From Nitrosopumilales archaeon (GTDB lineage Archaea > Thermoproteota > Nitrososphaeria > Nitrososphaerales > Nitrosopumilaceae): a DNA stretch of 9,744 nt. Where the stretch lies: contig JACOWO010000080.1 in the NCBI GenBank assembly GCA_016176745.1, positions 1-9,744 of the forward strand, given 5' to 3'. The position numbers were made by a program, and so were the translations under genes. The notes beneath the pieces are model-generated. The model made no database searches and was not told the DNA's origin. It was given only the letters and a program-made list of their open reading frames with translations. Positions within the stretch are counted from its first letter, which is position 1, and the number at the start of each line of letters is the position of its first letter. Shown piece after piece: positions 7,061 through 9,744 of the stretch.

Positions 7061-7471
7061 ATGAACAAAAAAATTATAGGGGTTGTTTTTGTTGTGATAA
7101 TAATTATTTTGGCTTTTCTCATGCTTGCTAACTCCAATACCACAGATCAGAAAATTTTAAAACAAACATTTGTGATTGATGCGGTATATTTTGAAAATGA
7201 TGGATCTGTTGAAGTAAGTTTTCGTGATAAGTCAAATAAAACAAATCATGTAACCCTAGAAATATTAGGCATGCCAGAATCATTTCATAAAGAGTATGGC
7301 TCTTCATCGTTTGTAGAAAAAATCATACTTACATCTGCCCCAAAATATGGGTGGCAAAGTATTCCTGTGACGCTATTGGTCGAACATGAGGAATTTGGAA
7401 AGATTGGAATCAAGACAGAGATAAGACCTGTTGGAGAAAATCATGCAACAATAATTTTTAGTAAACTATGA
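7061..7471 (+). CDS. Small membrane-anchored or secreted protein of unknown function
   Basis: I do not recognise this 136-residue protein. Residues 1-4 are basic (MNKK) and 5-24 form one hydrophobic helix (IIGVVFVVIIIILAFLMLAN), so it is either anchored with its C-terminal part outside or cleaved after export. There is no clear small-residue cleavage site at the end of the helix, which favours an anchor. The outer part is beta-rich, with alternating strands (QTFVIDAVYF, SVEVSFRD, HVTLEILGM, IPVTLLVEHEEF, GIKTEIRPV) and no cysteines or visible catalytic motif. The layout recalls small Ig-like or lipoprotein-like envelope domains, but this is only a shape argument. It is divergent from the mutase gene and convergent with the signal peptidase. 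Confidence 0.75.
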   Translation: MNKKIIGVVFVVIIIILAFLMLANSNTTDQKILKQTFVIDAVYFENDGSVEVSFRDKSNKTNHVTLEILGMPESFHKEYGSSSFVEKIILTSAPKYGWQSIPVTLLVEHEEFGKIGIKTEIRPVGENHATIIFSKL

Positions 7472-7473
7472 AA

Positions 7474-7479
7474 TTTTTT
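7474..7479 (+). terminator. T-tract after the small membrane-anchored protein
   Basis: Six T begin 3 nt after the TGA at 7469-7471, and a second tract, TTTTT, lies near 7503. There is no hairpin. This fits an archaeal oligo-T terminator. Confidence 0.4.
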
Positions 7480-7519
7480 ATCATCATTAAAACGTCTATA
7501 TCTTTTTAATTTAGTTAAA

Positions 7520-7999
7520 TTATTTGTTTTTTTGTAATTTTGCTTCAGATGTTATCTCTCGTAATAATGATATCGCAGTAACAATAATTATTATTACAAG
7601 TGTATATCGAACAGGATCGACTAATAATATTCCAATATACGAAACATTTCCTTCAACTTTGCCTATGAGATCTTCTTCATGCACGATCCATGCATCAGCT
7701 TCATCTACATTATCTCCTTGTGTATTTATCGCACTTTTCCCATTATCATCAAATTTTTCTATAGCTCTATGGGCTACAATTCCAATCCCTTCTATATGAG
7801 AATTAAATACAATAATATCACCAACCATAATTTTGTCAATCTCAGTTCTCTGGACTATCAAAAGATCATTTGGTTTTAAGATTGGAATCATGCTATCAGA
7901 AGTAACTATCATTAAATCATTTCCATAGTATAGCACAAATGGAAAAATCAAAAGTGTGACAGAAACAACGAGTCCAATTGTAATGAGCGTTTTGTTCAT
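7520..7999 (-). CDS. Type I signal peptidase, archaeal/ER (Sec11/SipW-like) type
   Basis: This membrane protease removes signal peptides on the outer face of the membrane. An N-terminal TM segment (4-25) is followed by the catalytic block VTSDSMIPILKPNDLLIV with the nucleophile Ser36. The second motif has His77 (IVAHRAI) in place of the bacterial Lys, and TQGDNVDEAD supplies the acidic residues (Asp96 and neighbours). This is the Ser-His-Asp form of archaea, the ER and SipW. A second TM segment (132-147) ends in a short charged tail, also like SipW-type enzymes. The length of 159 is compact. The gene begins 1 nt after the stop of the two-TM gene, so the two are surely co-transcribed. They follow two paralogous exported proteins, which may be dedicated substrates; a general housekeeping role is the alternative. 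Confidence 0.92.
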   Translation of the reverse strand: MNKTLITIGLVVSVTLLIFPFVLYYGNDLMIVTSDSMIPILKPNDLLIVQRTEIDKIMVGDIIVFNSHIEGIGIVAHRAIEKFDDNGKSAINTQGDNVDEADAWIVHEEDLIGKVEGNVSYIGILLVDPVRYTLVIIIIVTAISLLREITSEAKLQKNK

Positions 8000-8000
8000 C

Positions 8001-8267
8001 TTAACCCTTTAGTGATGAATCATTTTTAAATTCACTTTGAATTTGATTTTTATCGCTCTTCTTTTTCCTATAAATTTCATAGGCAATTGTTATCGCAACT
8101 GCAATAATAGAAGCAAATATTGCAAAACGTATTTCAAATGTAGTAATTCCCATAATTCCATCTACTGGCGTTGTTATTCTTATTAGAAATAAGGAGATTA
8201 ATAGCAATGAAATTGAACCACCGCAAACTAATCCGTTTAAAAACGAAATAGTATCAGTAGAATTCAT
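8001..8267 (-). CDS. Small two-TM membrane protein upstream of the signal peptidase
   Basis: I do not recognise this protein of 88 residues (91 if the TTG at 8276 is the start instead of the ATG at 8267). It has two hydrophobic helices, about 7-30 (FLNGLVCGGSISLLLISLFL) and 44-63 (FEIRFAIFASIIAVAITIAY), joined by a short loop (RITTPVDGIMGITT). A basic, polar tail follows (YRKKKSDKNQ to the end), so both ends are probably cytoplasmic. The stop is 1 nt before the signal peptidase ATG. Such tight coupling suggests that it works with the peptidase or its substrates, perhaps as an accessory or chaperone subunit, but nothing in the sequence proves this. Confidence 0.7.
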   Translation of the reverse strand: MNSTDTISFLNGLVCGGSISLLLISLFLIRITTPVDGIMGITTFEIRFAIFASIIAVAITIAYEIYRKKKSDKNQIQSEFKNDSSLKG

Positions 8268-8280
8268 TTTGATCAATTTT

Positions 8281-8305
8281 ATTTTAAACTTTTTAATTAT
8301 TTTAA
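8281..8305 (-). promoter_or_regulatory. AT-rich promoter-like region before the two-TM gene
   Basis: The 56-bp gap between the second paralog and the two-TM gene contains, on the minus strand, TTAAAATAATTAAAAAG and then TTTAAAAT. Different boxes would fit the TTG at 8276 or the ATG at 8267, so the exact start is undecided. It may give the peptidase pair its own promoter; read-through from the paralogs is also possible because no T tract intervenes. Confidence 0.35.
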
Positions 8306-8332
8306 CAGACTAAATGAATAATAGAGTACAGC

Positions 8333-8845
8333 TTAACCCGTACTACTATCTAATATTAAAGTAATAATACATACTCCTGGAACCATATTAGTTGAGTTGA
8401 CTGCTTCAACAACGATGCCTTCGTTAGCACTTAATACCGCACTAAGTGCAAGAGATGTGCTATTTCCTTGCGTTGCATTAATTCCTAATTTTTCACTATT
8501 TGTAGTTGATAAGCCACATTGAAATTGTTGTTCTACGGGTATTGGGGCAACAGTTCTATTAACCACCTGATTAGGTTCAGCTGTTAGTGTAGCAAATCCT
8601 GTAATTGTTCCACTAGATGCTGGAATTAAAGTAATTTTTTGTTTGTAGTTGTTAGTAAAATTGACTCTGAATTGAGCAAATTGATCAATTCCTTGTGTTT
8701 CAGTAGTAAGAGTTGTAGAGGTAGGCAAGGTTCCATGAACCGTAGTTACTTTTTCAATAGGCATAAAAGCAAAGATTCCTGCAATGACAACAATAGCACT
8801 AAGAACAACTGGAATCAAAATTGTTTTGTTGTTTAGACCTGACAT
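8333..8845 (-). CDS. Exported protein, second copy of a tandem paralog pair
   Basis: This 170-residue protein has an N-terminal hydrophobic segment (about 9-28, ILIPVVLSAIVVIAGIFAFM) directly followed by PIEKVTTVH, then a beta-rich Ser/Thr/Val domain. It shares with its neighbour (8857-9345) the blocks IPASSGTITGFA, LTAEPN, CGLSTT, LGINATQGNSTSL, ANEGIV and PGVC, and the ending DSSTG. Two Cys (in CGLSTT and PGVC) are conserved in both copies and could form a disulfide outside the cell. The likely signal peptidase site follows VHG or an earlier small residue, or the helix may stay as an anchor. A clear Shine-Dalgarno sequence 5 nt before the ATG and the 11-nt gap show operon coupling with the first copy. 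Function is not known; an envelope or filament subunit is inferred from the signal peptidase and S-layer context. Confidence 0.82.
   Translation of the reverse strand: MSGLNNKTILIPVVLSAIVVIAGIFAFMPIEKVTTVHGTLPTSTTLTTETQGIDQFAQFRVNFTNNYKQKITLIPASSGTITGFATLTAEPNQVVNRTVAPIPVEQQFQCGLSTTNSEKLGINATQGNSTSLALSAVLSANEGIVVEAVNSTNMVPGVCIITLILDSSTG
8591..8644. repeat. 54-bp perfect repeat shared by the two paralogs (other copy 9103-9156)
   Basis: These 54 bases are identical to 9103-9156 in the same orientation and encode the KQKITLIPASSGTITGFA region. Two more identical blocks link the genes: 8742-8782 with 9254-9294 (41 bp, the segment after the TM helix) and 8450-8488 with 8974-9012 (39 bp, the LGINATQGNSTS region). 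The sequence between the blocks is much more diverged. Confidence 0.9.
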
Positions 8846-8850
8846 TTATT

Positions 8851-8858
8851 CTCTCCTC
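8851..8858 (-). promoter_or_regulatory. Strong Shine-Dalgarno sequence before the second paralog
   Basis: Read on the minus strand, GAGGAGAG ends 5 nt before the ATG at 8845 and overlaps the TGA stop of the first paralog (8857-8859). Such a site is rare in a window of apparently leaderless genes; it marks an internal operon gene and suggests translational coupling. Confidence 0.75.
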
Positions 8859-9345
8859 ATCCTGTACTACTATCTATGATAAGTGTAACTGAACATACTC
8901 CTGGAACGGTATTAGTTGAGTTTACTGCTTCAAGTACAATCCCTTCATTGGCACCTAATGCAGCACTCAATGGAAGAGATGTGCTATTTCCTTGCGTTGC
9001 ATTAATTCCTAACATTTCGCCAGCTGTAGTTGTTGACAACCCACATCGAAATACCTTTTCAGCGCTACCACTTCTTTGGTGGTTAGGTTCAGCTGTAAGG
9101 ACAGCAAATCCTGTAATTGTTCCACTAGATGCTGGAATTAAAGTAATTTTTTGTTTAGGCATATTAGTAAAATTAATTTCCCAATGTACGTATCTATCAA
9201 TGCCGCGAACGTTTGAAGTAATATCTGATGTTTGAACAATAGTAGAATGAACTGTAGTTACTTTTTCAATAGGCATAAAAGCAAAGATTCCTGCTATAAC
9301 AATAATACTAGCCAATACTGCCGGTATTACGAATTTATTCAACAT
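8857..9345 (-). CDS. Exported protein, first copy of a tandem paralog pair
   Basis: This 162-residue protein opens the minus-strand cluster. It has a hydrophobic helix at about 5-25 (FVIPAVLASIIVIAGIFAFM), then PIEKVTTVHS, then a beta-rich domain with the same conserved blocks and the same two Cys (FRCGLSTT, PGVCSVTL) as the downstream copy. It differs in the variable parts, for example WEINFTNMPKQ against FRVNFTNNYKQ, and a shorter, more basic loop NHQRSGSAEK where the other copy has NQVVNRTVAPIP. Several N-x-S/T sites (NFT, NAT, NST) would allow N-glycosylation. The ATG lies about 34 nt from a TATA-like box, and a 12-bp palindrome lies between them. The gene is divergent from the S-layer gene with a gap of 107 bp. 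The family seems typical of this lineage; its function is not known to me. Confidence 0.82.
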   Translation of the reverse strand: MLNKFVIPAVLASIIVIAGIFAFMPIEKVTTVHSTIVQTSDITSNVRGIDRYVHWEINFTNMPKQKITLIPASSGTITGFAVLTAEPNHQRSGSAEKVFRCGLSTTTAGEMLGINATQGNSTSLPLSAALGANEGIVLEAVNSTNTVPGVCSVTLIIDSSTG

Positions 9346-9347
9346 TG

Positions 9348-9359
9348 GTTTTCGAAAAC
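9348..9359. promoter_or_regulatory. 12-bp perfect palindrome at the predicted transcription start
   Basis: GTTTTCGAAAAC lies 2 nt before the ATG at 9345 and overlaps the start site predicted from the TATA box at 9375-9383. Its symmetry suggests a dimeric repressor site or a short 5' hairpin; no regulator is visible nearby. Confidence 0.35.
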
Positions 9360-9374
9360 ACGAGTATTAATACA

Positions 9375-9383
9375 TTTTTAAAA
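9375..9383 (-). promoter_or_regulatory. TATA-like box for the paralog operon
   Basis: Read on the minus strand, TTTTAAAAA is centred about 34 nt before the ATG at 9345, predicting a start of transcription near 9354. A second candidate, TATTAATA, lies at 9365-9372, closer to the gene. Confidence 0.45.
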
Positions 9384-9421
9384 CAACTTCTAGTCTAGGT
9401 GATCAAATCTCAACATATTCC

Positions 9422-9428
9422 TTTATAT
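9422..9428 (+). promoter_or_regulatory. TATA box for the S-layer gene
   Basis: TTTATAT, close to the archaeal TATA consensus, is centred 28 nt before the TTG at 9453. This supports a strong promoter and a leaderless or nearly leaderless mRNA starting at that TTG. Confidence 0.6.
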
Positions 9429-9452
9429 CTTTTAACATTTTCAAAACAATGT

Positions 9453-9744
9453 TTGAAAAACGAAATTGTAAGGAAACTAACTAGTCTTACACTAATGACA
9501 ATTATGTTTGCAGGTGGACTTGTATTTGCAGTTCCTGGTGTAATGCCAGAGGCAAATGCAGCACACAATGCAAATCTTTTCGTATCCGCAGAAAACACAT
9601 TTTCATCAAACATGGTTACAGGTCCAATGGTAGTCGAAGTCGTAGTCTCTGATTCTTCAATATCATCACAAGACGATGCACATGGAGAACCAACAGTTAC
9701 TATGAACGGCCAGAAGATCAGAATGCTCCAGTCCACTGATGGCA
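9453..9744 (+). CDS. S-layer protein, N-terminal part (runs off the right edge)
   Basis: The frame begins at a TTG and reads MKNEIVRKLTSLTLMTIMFA, GGLVFAVPGVMPEANA, then AHNANLFVSAEN. This is a textbook signal peptide of about 36 residues with an ANA cleavage site, followed by the start of the mature chain. NANLFVSAEN, VEVVVSDS, GEPTVTMNGQ and RMLQSTDG resemble my memory of the major thaumarchaeal S-layer protein (the Nitrosopumilus type), a very large, abundant, calcium-binding lattice protein that covers the cell. The only ATGs in frame (9495, 9504) lie inside the signal peptide and would remove its basic N-region. Only 97 residues are visible. Codon choice shifts after the signal peptide towards C-ending codons (GTC, TCC, TTC, AAC GGC, ATC, CTC), as expected for a highly expressed gene. 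Confidence 0.85.
   Translation, partial: MKNEIVRKLTSLTLMTIMFAGGLVFAVPGVMPEANAAHNANLFVSAENTFSSNMVTGPMVVEVVVSDSSISSQDDAHGEPTVTMNGQKIRMLQSTDG

Noticed and set aside
7524..7879. Two + strand frames opposite the signal peptidase
   Set aside because: They are shadows of a gene with an intact Ser-His-Asp catalytic set on the minus strand.
8876..9235. 119-residue + strand open frame inside the first paralog
   Set aside because: It is antisense to a gene whose minus-strand product is conserved with its neighbour; the matching region of the second paralog does not keep this frame open.
9410..9736. 108-residue minus-strand open frame at the right edge
   Set aside because: It lies opposite the S-layer gene, whose + strand frame has a clear signal peptide and family resemblance; the reverse frame shows no domain and would cover the S-layer promoter.

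Overview
The window looks like the chromosome of an ammonia-oxidising thaumarchaeon (Nitrososphaerota, Nitrosopumilus-like). It is AT-rich. It carries an archaeal methionyl-tRNA synthetase, a free-standing cobalamin-binding subunit of methylmalonyl-CoA mutase, an archaeal/ER-type signal peptidase, secreted proteins with the Trp-Trp C-terminal motif that I know from this group, and the 5' end of a thaumarchaeal-type S-layer gene. Most genes stand alone, with a TATA-like box about 25 nt before the start codon, which suggests leaderless mRNAs. TTG starts are used at several places. There are no tRNA or rRNA genes, CRISPR arrays or mobile elements that I can see.

Left part (1-4387, all +): the 3' part of metG; a secreted protein with two Ig-like domains and two C-terminal WW repeats; a translation-factor-like protein with EF-Tu/SelB domains 2 and 3 but a G domain that has lost its nucleotide-binding motifs; and a multi-spanning membrane protein, perhaps a GT-C glycosyltransferase. 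The last gene overlaps tail to tail by 8 bp with a secreted TPR protein on the minus strand (4380-5285).

Middle (5286-7471): a 283-base gap that is not empty. It holds a 39-residue zinc-ribbon gene (5411-5530) whose start region lies in an almost perfect tandem duplication of a 39-bp unit. Then come ilvC (valine/isoleucine synthesis), the convergent mutase small subunit (CO2 fixation by the 3-hydroxypropionate/4-hydroxybutyrate cycle, by family knowledge), and a small membrane-anchored protein of unknown function. The last two are divergent and share a compact promoter region.

Right part (7520-9744): a cell-surface neighbourhood. Four minus-strand genes run from 9345 to 7520: two paralogous exported proteins linked by an 11-nt spacer with a strong Shine-Dalgarno sequence, a two-TM protein, and a type I signal peptidase 1 nt after it. 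They are divergent from an S-layer gene that runs off the right edge. The pairing of a signal peptidase with tandem small exported proteins beside the S-layer is the best candidate here for an undescribed surface or filament system. This is inference from context only.
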